Notes: a model not told the origin generated them from the letters alone. A stretch of 64,000 nucleotides of DNA from Terriglobia bacterium (GCA_020072645.1 JAIQGK010000007.1:124001-188000); one strand, 5' to 3'. Counted from the stretch's first letter, positions 1-8,636 are shown. Made by a program: numbers and translations.

Positions 1-95
1 GTCGCATATGGCCGTATCAGAAGATAGCTCAAATAAAGCGCCACCGCCGTAATGCCGGCAAGGAACAGAGTTGCGGAGTCTCTTTTCTCTATCAT
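1..95 (-). CDS. N-terminal fragment of a membrane protein, possibly AI-2E/PerM family transporter (partial)
   Basis: Only the first 31 codons are in the window; the gene runs off the left edge. The ATG at 95-93 overlaps the TGA of the upstream P-type ATPase (ATGA arrangement), which supports translational coupling and this start. The visible peptide begins MIEKRDSATLFLAGITAVAL and continues into a hydrophobic helix followed by LLIRPY. An N-terminal helix ending in such an 'LIRP' turn resembles AI-2E (PerM/UPF0118) family permeases, but this identification rests on about 30 residues and is inference. Confidence 0.45.
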   Translation of the reverse strand, partial: MIEKRDSATLFLAGITAVALYLSYLLIRPYA

Positions 96-2716
96 TTGCC
101 CACCTCTGCCGGACCGTGATGCAGGCGTTTTCCGGTTACAAGCTTGAGAGCTTCAAACCACAGCACGCCCAGGCAGCCCGCAAACACGGCTATGAAGATG
201 TCACTGGGATGCACCGGAGAAAAATGAAACAGGCTCGTGAGCGGGGGAACATATAGAACGAGCAATAGAGCGACGCACGTCCCAATAGCGATCGCCCAGA
301 GAGACGTGTTCATACCTCGTACACTGTTCCATATGGTTCGGGTCCAGGATCGATTCGTGAAAATCAGCGCTAAATTGCCCACCACAAGGGTAGAGAAGCC
401 CAGGGCGCGCGAATCAGTCTCAGAGTGTCCATGATGTAGAAAGACGCCATACACCGCTAGAGTGGTAATGAAGACGCCAAATCCCTGCAGCAGGCTCAAC
501 AGGACTCTCTTGCGTTCAAACAGCCGCTCGTCCCGTGCTCGGGGCGGTCGGGCCATTACGTTTGGCTCTTCTGGTTCGGCCTCAAACGCAATTGAACAAG
601 CCGGATCGATGATTAGCTCAAGAAAGACGACATTGATGGGAATCAAAAGCAGCGGCCATCCCAGCAGCAACGGAACCAGTGTTACTCCGGCAATGGGCAC
701 GTGAACCGCAAGCACGAATGCGGTGGCTTTCTTCAAGTTATCGTAAATGCGGCGGCCAGACCGGATCGCGTTTACTATCGAGCTGAAATCGTCGTCCAGC
801 AGCACCAGCGCTGCGGACTCGCGCGCCACGTCAGTACCACGATTACCCATCGCAATGCCGATATCCGCTGCCTTCAGCGCGGGAGCATCGTTCACTCCAT
901 CGCCGGTCATGGCTACCACTTCACCCAATGATTTCAATGCGTTTACCAGACGCAGCTTTTGCTCCGGCACCACGCGAGCAAAGACGTTTACGTCACGCAC
1001 ACGCTGTTTTAGTTGTGCATCGTCCATTTTTTCCAGTTCCGCGCCTGTGTTCGTCCGATCAGGGTTATGTAACCCTATTTGCGCAGCGATGCTCTGCGCC
1101 GTTACTGGATAGTCCCCGGTAATCATGATCACGCGAATACCGGCGCGATAGCACTCCTGGAGCGCTGCGGGAACAGAAGGGCGTACGGGGTCGGCAAGCC
1201 CGACAAGTCCTATCAGTTGAAATGGGATCATTTCCTGCTCCGCGGGCAGATCGCCTTCGACGGTCGCTTTCGCCACTCCCAGCACGCGCAATCCCTGGCT
1301 TGCCATTTCCGCTGTGGCAACTTTCAGTCTCGCTCCTTCTTCGGCAGATAATTGGCAAAGTTGGGCAACCGCTTCTGGAGCGCCCTTTGCGGCGATATAG
1401 CGAGTCGTTGTCCCTGGCACATTCCACGCCCGAGACATCACGAGCAGCGCGGGAGACAAAGGATACTCCCGGGCTAAACTCCAGTCCGCATGCAGGTGCT
1501 CCGTCGATTGCAGAAAGTCCTGCCCCAGAGTAAGAAATGCCTTTTCCATTGGGTCAAACGGATCTCTGCTGCTTGCCAATATGCTGTATTCGACTGTTTC
1601 GTGGAACCCTTCCGGGATCACACTGCGGTCGTCACGGACGTTCCATAACTGACCGCCACTGAAAAGCACTTGTACTGACATCCGGTTCATCGTCAAAGTG
1701 CCCGTCTTGTCCACGCACAGCACGGTCGCAGCTCCCAGCGTTTCAATCGCGGGCATGCGGCGCGTCAGCACTCTTTGTCGTGACATCCGCCAGGCGCCCA
1801 TGGCAAGGAAAATGGTCAGCACCACGGGGAATTCTTCCGGGACCATGGAGATCGCCAGTGTCAGGCCCGCCAGCACTCCTTGCAGCCAGTTGCCGTGCGT
1901 ATAGCTGAAGACCAGGACAACGATGCCGCAGAGCAGGACTCCGATTACGGCAAAGATTTTGACGAGATTGTTCGTCTCCTTCTGGATCTGCGTGCTATCC
2001 GGGCGCAGGCCCGCCAGGCTGGTGCCGATCTTTCCCAGTTCGCTGGCGAGCCCTGTAGCGCGCACTTCAATAATGCCGCGGCCTTTCACCACCAGAGTCC
2101 CAGAGAACGCATTTGGCGTGTTGTCGCCCCCGGGGCGTCCCAGTTCGCCATCTGGAGCTCCTTGAGTCTTTGTTACGGGGAGCGACTCGCCCGTCAGCAG
2201 CGATTCATCTATCTGAACGTTCCTGGATTCCAGGATGATTCCATCTGCCGGAATCCGGTCACCTTCAGAGATAACCACCAGGTCCCCTGGCACTACTTCA
2301 CGCCCGGCAATTCTCTTGCGCACACTCTGGCGGATCACCAGCGCTCTTGGGCTTGAAAGATCGCGCAACGCGTGCAAAGCACGTTCTGTTTTTCGTTCCT
2401 GGTAAAGGGTGATTCCAATGATGCCAAAGATTGCCACCAGCAGTACGGCTGCTTCCGTCGGATCGCCCAGCAGCAGGTACACGCCGCCGGTCCCTATAAG
2501 AAGAAGCAGCATCGGTTCTTTGAGAACATCGAAAGCAATGCGCCAGAATGTGCGTTCTTGCGCGGACGGCACCTCATTGGGCCCATAACGGACCAGCCGT
2601 TGCGCCGCCTCATCATCGCTCAGACCTATCCATTGTGGCGCGACAATTTCCTTTCTGGTTTTATCGCCAGTCTGGATAATGGTGTCAGCTGATACGCTTT
2701 GCATGTGCCCTGTCAT
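92..2716 (-). CDS. P-type cation-translocating ATPase (P2-type, calcium-ATPase-like)
   Basis: A roughly 874-residue P-type ATPase. It pumps cations across the cytoplasmic membrane through an aspartyl-phosphate intermediate. Seen directly: an N-terminal cation-ATPase domain, the actuator TGES motif (LLTGESLPV), the ion-site loop VPEEFPV before the phosphorylation motif DKTGTLT, the TGD hinge (MITGDYP), the [10 protein letters not shown] hinge motif and a C-terminal helical bundle with LELIIDPACS. No heavy-metal CPC motif or HMA domain is present, so it belongs with the Ca/Mn/Na group rather than P1B; the exact ion is unknown. The start at 2716 follows an AGGGAG purine run; a longer frame from 2788 would overlap the stress-protein gene, and ATG 2704 is an alternative. 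It lies 32 bp downstream of the stress-protein gene, probably in one transcript. Confidence 0.9.
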   Translation of the reverse strand: MTGHMQSVSADTIIQTGDKTRKEIVAPQWIGLSDDEAAQRLVRYGPNEVPSAQERTFWRIAFDVLKEPMLLLLIGTGGVYLLLGDPTEAAVLLVAIFGIIGITLYQERKTERALHALRDLSSPRALVIRQSVRKRIAGREVVPGDLVVISEGDRIPADGIILESRNVQIDESLLTGESLPVTKTQGAPDGELGRPGGDNTPNAFSGTLVVKGRGIIEVRATGLASELGKIGTSLAGLRPDSTQIQKETNNLVKIFAVIGVLLCGIVVLVFSYTHGNWLQGVLAGLTLAISMVPEEFPVVLTIFLAMGAWRMSRQRVLTRRMPAIETLGAATVLCVDKTGTLTMNRMSVQVLFSGGQLWNVRDDRSVIPEGFHETVEYSILASSRDPFDPMEKAFLTLGQDFLQSTEHLHADWSLAREYPLSPALLVMSRAWNVPGTTTRYIAAKGAPEAVAQLCQLSAEEGARLKVATAEMASQGLRVLGVAKATVEGDLPAEQEMIPFQLIGLVGLADPVRPSVPAALQECYRAGIRVIMITGDYPVTAQSIAAQIGLHNPDRTNTGAELEKMDDAQLKQRVRDVNVFARVVPEQKLRLVNALKSLGEVVAMTGDGVNDAPALKAADIGIAMGNRGTDVARESAALVLLDDDFSSIVNAIRSGRRIYDNLKKATAFVLAVHVPIAGVTLVPLLLGWPLLLIPINVVFLELIIDPACSIAFEAEPEEPNVMARPPRARDERLFERKRVLLSLLQGFGVFITTLAVYGVFLHHGHSETDSRALGFSTLVVGNLALIFTNRSWTRTIWNSVRGMNTSLWAIAIGTCVALLLVLYVPPLTSLFHFSPVHPSDIFIAVFAGCLGVLWFEALKLVTGKRLHHGPAEVGK

Positions 2717-2748
2717 TGCTCCCTTTTTGTTATTGCATCCTGCTTGGA

Positions 2749-3648
2749 TCACGTTCCGGTGACACTGCGAATCGTGAGCACCGGACAACGTATTTCTGAG
2801 ATCACCCGTGCAGCAGTGGAAAATAATCCGTGCGTGGCAGCACGCGTAAACGCACCACCGGAACGAACTCCAAGAACCAGCAGATCCGCGTCTAATCCTT
2901 CAGCCAACTTGATCATTCCCTCAGGCGCAACGCACGCCTCAACCACCACGTCCGCAATCTGACTGCGGAACTCTGGATCGATCATCTCTGTGAGTTGGTG
3001 TTCAAGATTTCGCCGTGATTGATGCCGTTCATTGACGCTGTCGGCTTCCTGTTCAAGAAAGTGCGCCAATGTCAGCCGGGCGGAAGGGTCCTCATGCAGC
3101 AGGAATTCAACATAGGGAAGAGCAATTCTGGAAAATGGGCCCAGGTCTGTGGCAAACAGCAAGCGGCTGAACATTGCGGTCTTCGGCAGCACTTTGGCAT
3201 TCGGCCCTACAACCATCACGGGACATTGCGCCGTGCGGAAGACCTCTTCTGCCATTGAGCCTTCAAACAAGCGGCTGATTCCTGTGTCACCCCGGCTTCC
3301 CAGGACGACGAGGTCAATTTCATGTTCTCGAATGAACTTTTCCAGGGCTTCGGATGTCTCTCCCTCGATCAGGTAAGGTTCGATTCTGGCTTGTTCGAGA
3401 TCGTTGGCGCGCACAAAGTGTTTCATCTGCGCCTCGGCATTCTCCCGGATTTCCTCGATCTTGGCCTTCGCGGCATGATCTGCACTCAATACAAACGGGA
3501 ATACGTCCATCACATGAACGACAAAGAGCTTCGCGTTCTGTCGGCTGCAAAATCGCCTTGCGTAATCCACTGCCTGGGCCGATTCTGCCGAAAAGTCGGT
3601 GGCCAGCAATACACTTGAAATCGCGATTTCTGTGCTGCATCGGGCCAT
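2749..3648 (-). CDS. Universal stress protein with two tandem UspA domains
   Basis: A 299-residue protein made of two UspA (PF00582-type) domains, about residues 5-145 and 155-297. Domain 1 keeps the ATP-binding pattern G-x2-G-x9-GS (GSRGDTG...EGS); in domain 2 the corresponding loop (GVRSGGAFTR...) is degenerate, a common pattern in tandem Usp proteins. A strong AGGAGG ribosome site lies 7 bases before the ATG. The gene is followed by the P-type ATPase, suggesting a stress or ion-homeostasis unit. A CRP/FNR-like palindrome lies 45 bp upstream of the start and may regulate both genes. The fold assignment is firm; the physiological role is inferred from family knowledge. Confidence 0.9.
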   Translation of the reverse strand: MARCSTEIAISSVLLATDFSAESAQAVDYARRFCSRQNAKLFVVHVMDVFPFVLSADHAAKAKIEEIRENAEAQMKHFVRANDLEQARIEPYLIEGETSEALEKFIREHEIDLVVLGSRGDTGISRLFEGSMAEEVFRTAQCPVMVVGPNAKVLPKTAMFSRLLFATDLGPFSRIALPYVEFLLHEDPSARLTLAHFLEQEADSVNERHQSRRNLEHQLTEMIDPEFRSQIADVVVEACVAPEGMIKLAEGLDADLLVLGVRSGGAFTRAATHGLFSTAARVISEIRCPVLTIRSVTGT

Positions 3649-3692
3649 AAAACGCCTCCTCTTCTATTGGACACAGGCGCCATGCGTGTTGC

Positions 3693-3708
3693 CGTGATTC
3701 GGGTCACA
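3693..3708. promoter_or_regulatory. CRP/FNR-family-like operator ahead of the usp-ATPase unit
   Basis: The palindrome CGTGATTCGGGTCACA has the half-sites GTGA-N6-TCAC. It lies 45 bp before the universal stress protein ATG on the opposite strand. Two near-identical palindromes precede pntAA and gap in this window. The binding factor is inferred. Confidence 0.5.
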
Positions 3709-3861
3709 TGACACTCGTTGGGTGTGTTCGGAAGGTCTCAACGGAGGCCAGGGAGGCCCTTCCCTGAGAAGACTGCAAGAGGAGGTGTGAATATGGAGAA
3801 TACTGCGTTGAGCAGCTTGTTGCGATAGGGCTCACTGCCGCAACCCTGCTGCAAGAGTTTG

Positions 3862-5520
3862 TTATCCTGCCTGTATCTTGATGACCTGGTGCTCTCCGCA
3901 TCCTGTGCGGACTGCAGCCTTGATTTGCTCCAACATGCTTTTTCCGTACTTCAGCAGGAAATATGCCGCGCCAATCTCTCGTTCCTGCAATTCTTTGTTG
4001 GGATAAAGTGCGGTGATCAACTCATCGGCGTGGCGGAGGACCTCGGTATTCTTCCGCGCTTCTGCGCGCGCGGCTTTGTCGCGAATGCCCTGCAACTGGT
4101 ACCGCATTTTCGATCCCGCGTTTTCCGCAGCATCGATCAGCGTTTTATCCAGCTTTTCCAGCTGGCTCTGGATCAGAGCCAGCGCCTTGTCCACATGCTC
4201 CGCTGCGAGATCAAAACTCTTGAGTATGCTGTCTGGCAGTGCTCGGCTGGCCACCAGTTCGCGCGTTTTTTCCGGCGTATTGAAAAGGTCGGCAAGAGAA
4301 AGCTGATAACGGTCCATCAGTTTGGCGGTGCGAGGTTCGATCAGCGTGGCAAAAATTCGCGGGACAACCGGCGTCACCCTGCTTGCCAGCTTGCGGTAAA
4401 CAACTTCAATTTGCGCGAAGTATGCTATCTCGGCAGGCCCGCCGATATAGCACAGAGTCGGCAACAGATAATCCTGCATCAGCGGGCGCAGCAGCACGTT
4501 CGCGCTGAACTTTTCTGAACATCGCTCCGCTTCATTCAACAATTCCGCTGCAGCCAGCTTGCGCTCGCCAATAAAAAACTCCCCATCCTGGTGGCGTACG
4601 GGTGTTCTGGCCCCATCTTCAAAATAGAAACACAGCGTGTGAGATGGCGTTACCTTTACCTGCGCATGGTATCCCAAGGCTTCCAGTTCGTGATTGCGCG
4701 CCACCAGCGCCTGATTGATTTCTTCGGATTTCTCCAGCGCCGCGCGAAATACCGGCTGCGCGATGCGGTGCAGCTCTTTGTCGAGAGGGTTCAGGAAGAC
4801 CACGCCCATCTCAGAGAATACTTTGGTGTAGAACCTGGCGAATGCGGTCCCAAACGTCTCGCCTTTGCGATAGCTCGCCGCCAGAAGCTCGCTGATCTCT
4901 GATTTCCCAAACAACGCTTCCACCTGCTGCGTTGCTGCGGTGACCTCATCCGTGAATGCAATAGTCCCAACCGGCGCGCCTTCCACATGTGGCACATTCA
5001 CCGTGAACTTTTGCAGATGATCGCCCGCTGCCAGATTTACGGTATTGACCTCTTCCAGATCATGGTCTTCGGTTGCCAGCCAGAACATTGGCACGGCGCC
5101 GGCTTTTTCCGCCATAATGACGGCGGTCAGGGCTTTCAGGATGCAAAACATCGGCCCGCCGAACAGGCCGACTTGCTGCCCCGTCACCACAGCCGCAGCG
5201 CCCTGCCGCAGCCGATCGATATTTGCCAGCGTTTTTTCGCACGCGCCAAATTCGCGGTTCTGCCGCTCCAGAATCGCCGCTACCGCCTGCCGGCGCTCCG
5301 CGGGATAATTGATTTTCTTGGTCTCGTCCGCCCACCACTCCTGGCTCAGGGGCGGGTGGGCATAAAACTGCTTTACGCTGTCAAAGTGATGGAGATAATC
5401 GTCAAACAGGCGGGTTGTGTGGGGAATACTTGAAAACGGCAGACACTCGGTTTCCACGTTTGGGCTCTCCACCATCTGCATAGACTCATTGGACTCACGC
5501 CGGCTCCGCTGGTTGCACAA
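3862..5520 (-). CDS. bshC: Bacillithiol biosynthesis cysteine-adding enzyme BshC
   Basis: A 552-residue protein with the BshC architecture: a Rossmann-like core containing VVTGQQVGLFGGP and a ligand-binding stretch around VPMFWLATEDHD, a middle region with the P-S-H-T-L segment, and a C-terminal coiled-coil region rich in Leu, Glu and Lys (about residues 430-520). In characterised organisms BshC adds cysteine to GlcN-malate to finish bacillithiol. The length is close to family members (~540). The first ~15 residues are Arg/Ser-rich and unlike the family, so the real start is probably the ATG at 5481 or 5475. The gene stands alone; bshA and bshB are not in this window. Confidence 0.9.
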   Translation of the reverse strand: MCNQRSRRESNESMQMVESPNVETECLPFSSIPHTTRLFDDYLHHFDSVKQFYAHPPLSQEWWADETKKINYPAERRQAVAAILERQNREFGACEKTLANIDRLRQGAAAVVTGQQVGLFGGPMFCILKALTAVIMAEKAGAVPMFWLATEDHDLEEVNTVNLAAGDHLQKFTVNVPHVEGAPVGTIAFTDEVTAATQQVEALFGKSEISELLAASYRKGETFGTAFARFYTKVFSEMGVVFLNPLDKELHRIAQPVFRAALEKSEEINQALVARNHELEALGYHAQVKVTPSHTLCFYFEDGARTPVRHQDGEFFIGERKLAAAELLNEAERCSEKFSANVLLRPLMQDYLLPTLCYIGGPAEIAYFAQIEVVYRKLASRVTPVVPRIFATLIEPRTAKLMDRYQLSLADLFNTPEKTRELVASRALPDSILKSFDLAAEHVDKALALIQSQLEKLDKTLIDAAENAGSKMRYQLQGIRDKAARAEARKNTEVLRHADELITALYPNKELQEREIGAAYFLLKYGKSMLEQIKAAVRTGCGEHQVIKIQAG

Positions 5521-5582
5521 AAATCTGCACCTTCTGGCGCTTGTCGATTGTAAAGGATGAATGTGATTTCCAGCCCGGGGAA

Positions 5583-5681
5583 GCCTTCCGCGTCAATCGT
5601 AAGACTCGTTCATTACGATTCAATTGGCAAACGCGGGTATATCAACGTAGAGACGCAGCACTGCTGCGTATCCAAATCGGC
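5583..5681. repeat. Direct repeat copy 1 with palindromic core
   Basis: About 99 bp that recur with roughly 88 percent identity at 6408-6505, in direct orientation. Inside it is a near-perfect inverted core, ACGCAGCA-C-TGCTGCGT (about 5652-5668), within a GTAGAGACGCAGCA context. The two copies bracket the small secreted-protein gene at 5771-6325. Confidence 0.8.
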
Positions 5682-5770
5682 TCTCTGGCTATTGCGTTAT
5701 GAGTGTAAACGCCTGTTATCAACAATCACGATGCGTCATAGTGTAGCATTCCGTTAGGTATGATCTGGGC

Positions 5771-6325
5771 ATGATAAAACCGCTGATTGGCACACTGATT
5801 CTGGTCTGCATCATGGCGATGTCATTACTAGCGCAGACTGGAGAGTGGCCTCTCAAATCGAAAAGGGCTGCCGAGAACGTGGTCGCGAATCAAGTGGATG
5901 CTCTTCGTCGTTCAGAAGGGCTCCCGCTACTGCATCGAGTGGCGCCCACGCTAAAACAGGTGCAGCTCGTCTGTACTGCCGCTGTAACCGGAAAGACGAT
6001 ACGGGTCGATGAATTTCAGACCTACGTTACCCGTGACCTGTCTGCAATAACTGAACAGCTCAAACTGGTCAGCACAGGTATTTCTATTTATTCAGACGGA
6101 TCGCACGTTCGGGTGTACTCGGACAAAGATTGGCCCCGGTATTCCGTCGCCGTACAAATTGTTCCGAATAGCCCTGCCGACCATCCGGCCTATGCGGTCG
6201 CAATCGAACGCCGCAACTCTTCTCTCACCGAGACGTTGACCCCGATGACATTTGATCGTCCTCTGGAGAACAGCAGGGGATGGAAAAAACAAATTGCGCC
6301 TCAATGTACTGATGTGCGGCCATAA
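5771..6325 (+). CDS. Secreted protein of unknown function between direct repeats
   Basis: A 184-residue protein that I do not recognise. It begins with a convincing Sec signal peptide (MIKPLIGTLILVCIMAMSLL, then AQ as the probable cleavage site). The mature part has one Cys near residue 75 and another near the C-terminus, so a disulphide is possible. The segment around residues 38-50 (NQVDALRRSEGLPLL) faintly recalls the first helix of CAP/SCP-type secreted domains, but the catalytic His motifs are not evident. It is monocistronic, with ~90 bp to the upstream repeat copy and ~80 bp to the downstream copy. Confidence 0.65.
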   Translation: MIKPLIGTLILVCIMAMSLLAQTGEWPLKSKRAAENVVANQVDALRRSEGLPLLHRVAPTLKQVQLVCTAAVTGKTIRVDEFQTYVTRDLSAITEQLKLVSTGISIYSDGSHVRVYSDKDWPRYSVAVQIVPNSPADHPAYAVAIERRNSSLTETLTPMTFDRPLENSRGWKKQIAPQCTDVRP

Positions 6326-6633
6326 CTACGCCTGATCCCGTCCAGTGATGACGAAGGCCGGTTTCAATTGAACTTGCGTATTACGTACGCAGTCGCAAGC
6401 ATCTGGGGCCTTCCTCGTCAATCGTAAGACTCGTTCGTAGCGATTCAGTTGGCGAACGCGGGTATTCAACGTAGAGACGCAGCACTGCTACGTCTCAAAA
6501 TCGGCCGGATCGTTGCTGAATGCGCAAAGCAGATGCAGGCGGTCTCAGGCGCGGCATTGATGACGACGAAAGACAGGAACGGAGGTAGCCGACACCCAAA
6601 ACGCAAATTCCTTATAAAATGAAATATTCCCAA
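6326..6633. other. Gap before tRNA-Leu with repeat copy 2
   Basis: No coding potential was recognised here. The stretch holds the second ~100-bp direct repeat and, just before the tRNA, an AT-rich segment with a TATAAA hexamer at about 6613-6618 that could be the tRNA promoter -10 element. Confidence 0.5.
6408..6505. repeat. Direct repeat copy 2 with palindromic core
   Basis: Partner of the copy at 5583-5681. The palindromic core here has one mismatch (ACGCAGCACTGCTACGT). Shared blocks include CAATCGTAAGACTCGTTC and CAACGTAGAGACGCAGCA. Confidence 0.8.
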
Positions 6634-6723
6634 GCCGGGATGGCGGAACTGGCAGACGCAGCGGACTTAAAATCCGCAGCCCTTAAAAGGGGCGTGGGGG
6701 TTCGAGTCCCCCTCTCGGCACCA
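6634..6723 (+). tRNA. tRNA-Leu (anticodon UAA)
   Basis: A full cloverleaf with the long variable arm of class II tRNAs. The acceptor stem GCCGGGA pairs with TCTCGGC (one G-T). The anticodon stem GCGGA/TCCGC encloses loop CTTAAAA, giving anticodon TAA. The T-arm GGGGG-TTCGAGT-CCCCC and an encoded CCA are present. Confidence 0.97.
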
Positions 6724-6737
6724 TGATCACTCTGGAG

Positions 6738-6759
6738 ATCCTTCGACTACGCTCAGGGT
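6738..6759. repeat. Dispersed palindromic repeat (CCTTCGACT/GCTCAGG type)
   Basis: ATCCTTCGACTACGCTCAGG is an imperfect dyad 15 bp after the tRNA 3' end. The same element in inverse or diverged form occurs near 34594, 45236, 45348, 45378 and 46904. Confidence 0.6.
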
Positions 6760-6777
6760 TCACGCCCGCCAACAGCC

Positions 6778-7131
6778 TTAACTTCTGCGAAGTCCAAGAA
6801 ACGACGGCATCTTCCACCCAGCCAACACAACCGCCAGGCCCAGCAATACCCATTGAGAGTGAACTTGAAGCAATAGCTGCCACGTTGAAACAGAAACAGG
6901 TTGCCCTTGCGCTAAAGAGCTCGAATCGAAGAGCTCTATCGCGCAAATGGCCAGGATTCCAATCAGGGTTGCGGCGGCAAACACCGCTCCCGGCAGCGCC
7001 CGCTTCCACGGAAATGGAATCGGAGGAGGAGCCGCAGCTTCGCGCCGCACCGCTTCTATCACTGAAGCGGCAAAGCCTGAGGACGGCAGAATTTCTTCTT
7101 CCGACATGATGCGGTCAAAGTCATCGTTCAT
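6778..7131 (-). CDS. Small membrane protein coupled to the ECF sigma factor, putative anti-sigma factor
   Basis: A 117-residue protein with a soluble N-terminus (about residues 1-42), a hydrophobic segment around 45-70 and another around 87-108. Its ATG overlaps the stop of the upstream sigma factor (ATGA), so the two are translationally coupled. A small membrane protein in this position is typically an anti-sigma factor. No zinc-binding HxxxCxxC (ZAS) motif is visible, so function is inferred from context only. Confidence 0.7.
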   Translation of the reverse strand: MNDDFDRIMSEEEILPSSGFAASVIEAVRREAAAPPPIPFPWKRALPGAVFAAATLIGILAICAIELFDSSSLAQGQPVSVSTWQLLLQVHSQWVLLGLAVVLAGWKMPSFLGLRRS

Positions 7132-7742
7132 GGTAATGCCTCTCTGGGACTTTCCAGTGATAGATGCGGGAGCTTCTTGCGAAGTATCTCACGGGCGCGG
7201 AAGAGTCTTGACTTCAAGGTGCCCTGGTTCAATCCCAGGCTGCGTGCCGCCGCATCCAGGTCCATCTCCTGAAGATAAAAAAAGATCACGGCATCACGAT
7301 ATTTTGAAGGTAGCGCGGCGACCGCCTGTCGAATCGCCCGGTCGCGCTGTTCTTCTTCCAGCCCCGGCTGCGACGGCCGTGTATCTTTAGGTTCCAGAAT
7401 TTCATCCAGCGGCACTGTCTTCATCGGAATCCGCCGCAGCTCTGAACGATAGAGATTTGCAGCCAGCGCGAACAGCCAACTGGAAAAAACGGCGTCGCTT
7501 CGCCAATGGCTCAGTTTGCGGAAGGCGCGCAAGAAAGCTTCCTGCGCCATTTCCTCGGCTCGTCCACGGTCCCGGCAATAACGATAAGCCAGGTTGACCA
7601 GCGGCCGCTGCCAGCGCAAAAGAATGCCTTGAAATGCCTCGACATCGCCTGCCAGGACCTTTTCCACGTCGGCTTTGTCTTCACTGGCACTCACAATTCC
7701 CCCTGCCACGGTATGACCGCGGGGCAAATCGGTCGGTTTCAT
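7128..7742 (-). CDS. ECF-family RNA polymerase sigma factor
   Basis: About 204 residues with the two conserved sigma-70 regions. Region 2 (around residues 25-95) contains LAYRYCRDRGRAEEMAQEAF and SSWLFALAANL. Region 4 (around 135-190) has a helix-turn-helix, AAARSLGLNQGTLKSRLFRAR. The linker is Pro-rich. The ATG at 7742 (MKPTDLPRG) is preferred; the frame stays open to 7784 but the extra residues are not sigma-like. It is followed in a 4-bp overlap by a small membrane protein, the usual ECF/anti-sigma arrangement. The regulon is unknown. Confidence 0.92.
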   Translation of the reverse strand: MKPTDLPRGHTVAGGIVSASEDKADVEKVLAGDVEAFQGILLRWQRPLVNLAYRYCRDRGRAEEMAQEAFLRAFRKLSHWRSDAVFSSWLFALAANLYRSELRRIPMKTVPLDEILEPKDTRPSQPGLEEEQRDRAIRQAVAALPSKYRDAVIFFYLQEMDLDAAARSLGLNQGTLKSRLFRAREILRKKLPHLSLESPREALP

Positions 7743-7843
7743 TATTTTTTGAAAATCATCGGTTCCCAAAAATAACGCAACCACCGAGGGAACCTACCTG
7801 TCTTACCCGGTGCAGCGGTTATCTGTCTGCCAGGAGATGCGAA

Positions 7844-8242
7844 ATGAACGCCGGAACCCTTGCCCTGTTTATCCCTATTGTTTCTGTTATTTGCGTGTTT
7901 ACGTTTATTTCCATTGCTTCCTGGGCTGACGCGCGCCGCAAGGAACGGGAAGCTTACTACAAGAGTGAGACGCTCAAGAAAATCGCCGAAAGCCAGGGCC
8001 CGGGCGCTACCTCAGCCCTGGAACTCATGCGCGAGGAAGAGCGCATCGCCGTGCGAAGGCAACGCCAGGGGCAGCGGCTGGGCGGCGTGGTGGCGATTGC
8101 TGGTGGCATGGCCCTGATGCCTTTCCTCTGGTTCATTCTCGACCCCGGCGATAAAGCTGTAGCGCTGGTTGGGCTGTTTCCCATGCTGATCGGTGTGGCT
8201 TTGCTCTTCTATTCCTATGTGCTGGCCCCCAAGGAACAGTAA
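7844..8242 (+). CDS. DUF6249-like membrane protein
   Basis: 132 residues: an N-terminal transmembrane helix (about 5-25), a charged cytosolic linker (ADARRKEREAYYKSETLKK...) and two C-terminal helices (about 78-98 and 102-125). The order of one helix, a charged linker and a paired-helix C-terminus matches DUF6249 proteins found beside ECF sigma factors. The start is set by AGGAG six bases upstream of the ATG. It is divergent from the sigma factor with ~100 bp between the starts, so it may belong to the same regulon. Confidence 0.75.
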   Translation: MNAGTLALFIPIVSVICVFTFISIASWADARRKEREAYYKSETLKKIAESQGPGATSALELMREEERIAVRRQRQGQRLGGVVAIAGGMALMPFLWFILDPGDKAVALVGLFPMLIGVALLFYSYVLAPKEQ

Positions 8243-8390
8243 CGAATTTCGGCTACCAGGGCATTCCTTTCGTGACTCTTTCAAGGTTAGCGAATGCGCT
8301 CAAGCTCAAATGCGGCGGGCTTTGTTAAGTGAAATTACCCTTCTGGTTTCGTGTCGGGGGAGTGACAATCGAAAGCGCCCCAAACGCAGA

Positions 8391-8421
8391 ACTGCCCGGA
8401 GCTTGAAAGCATCCGGGCAGT
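8391..8421 (-). terminator. Rho-independent-like terminator of the cold-shock gene
   Basis: A perfect 10-bp stem, ACTGCCCGGA / TCCGGGCAGT, with an 11-nt loop, 12 bp past the cold-shock stop codon. The T-rich tail is weak. Confidence 0.65.
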
Positions 8422-8432
8422 GATTGGGGTTG

Positions 8433-8636
8433 TTACAGAACTCTTACGTTCTCTGCCTGTAGGCCTTTGGGACCCTTGGTAACGCTGAATTCCACGGCCT
8501 GGCCTTCCGGCAAGCTCTTGAACCCGTTGGACTGGATCGCTGAGAAGTGCACAAACACGTCTCCGTCACCGCTGTTGCGGGTAATAAATCCAAATCCTTT
8601 TGCGTCGTTAAACCACTTCACAATTCCTTGTTCCAT
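8433..8636 (-). CDS. Cold-shock domain protein (CspA family)
   Basis: A 67-residue single cold-shock domain that binds single-stranded RNA/DNA as a chaperone. RNP1 (KGFGFI) and RNP2 (VFVHF) are intact, and [11 protein letters not shown] marks the first strands. AAGGA lies 9 bases before the ATG. There is no gene for ~280 bp upstream, leaving room for the long 5' leader typical of csp mRNAs. A terminator-like hairpin lies immediately downstream, so the gene is monocistronic. Confidence 0.95.
   Translation of the reverse strand: MEQGIVKWFNDAKGFGFITRNSGDGDVFVHFSAIQSNGFKSLPEGQAVEFSVTKGPKGLQAENVRVL

Noticed and set aside
747-1112. Long antisense ORFs within the P-type ATPase and other GC-rich genes
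   Set aside because: They are shadows of strong coding genes and have no independent ribosome site or motif.
2716-2788. Longer N-terminus for the P-type ATPase
   Set aside because: It overlaps the stress-protein gene, is unlike the family, and a better ribosome site precedes the ATG at 2716.
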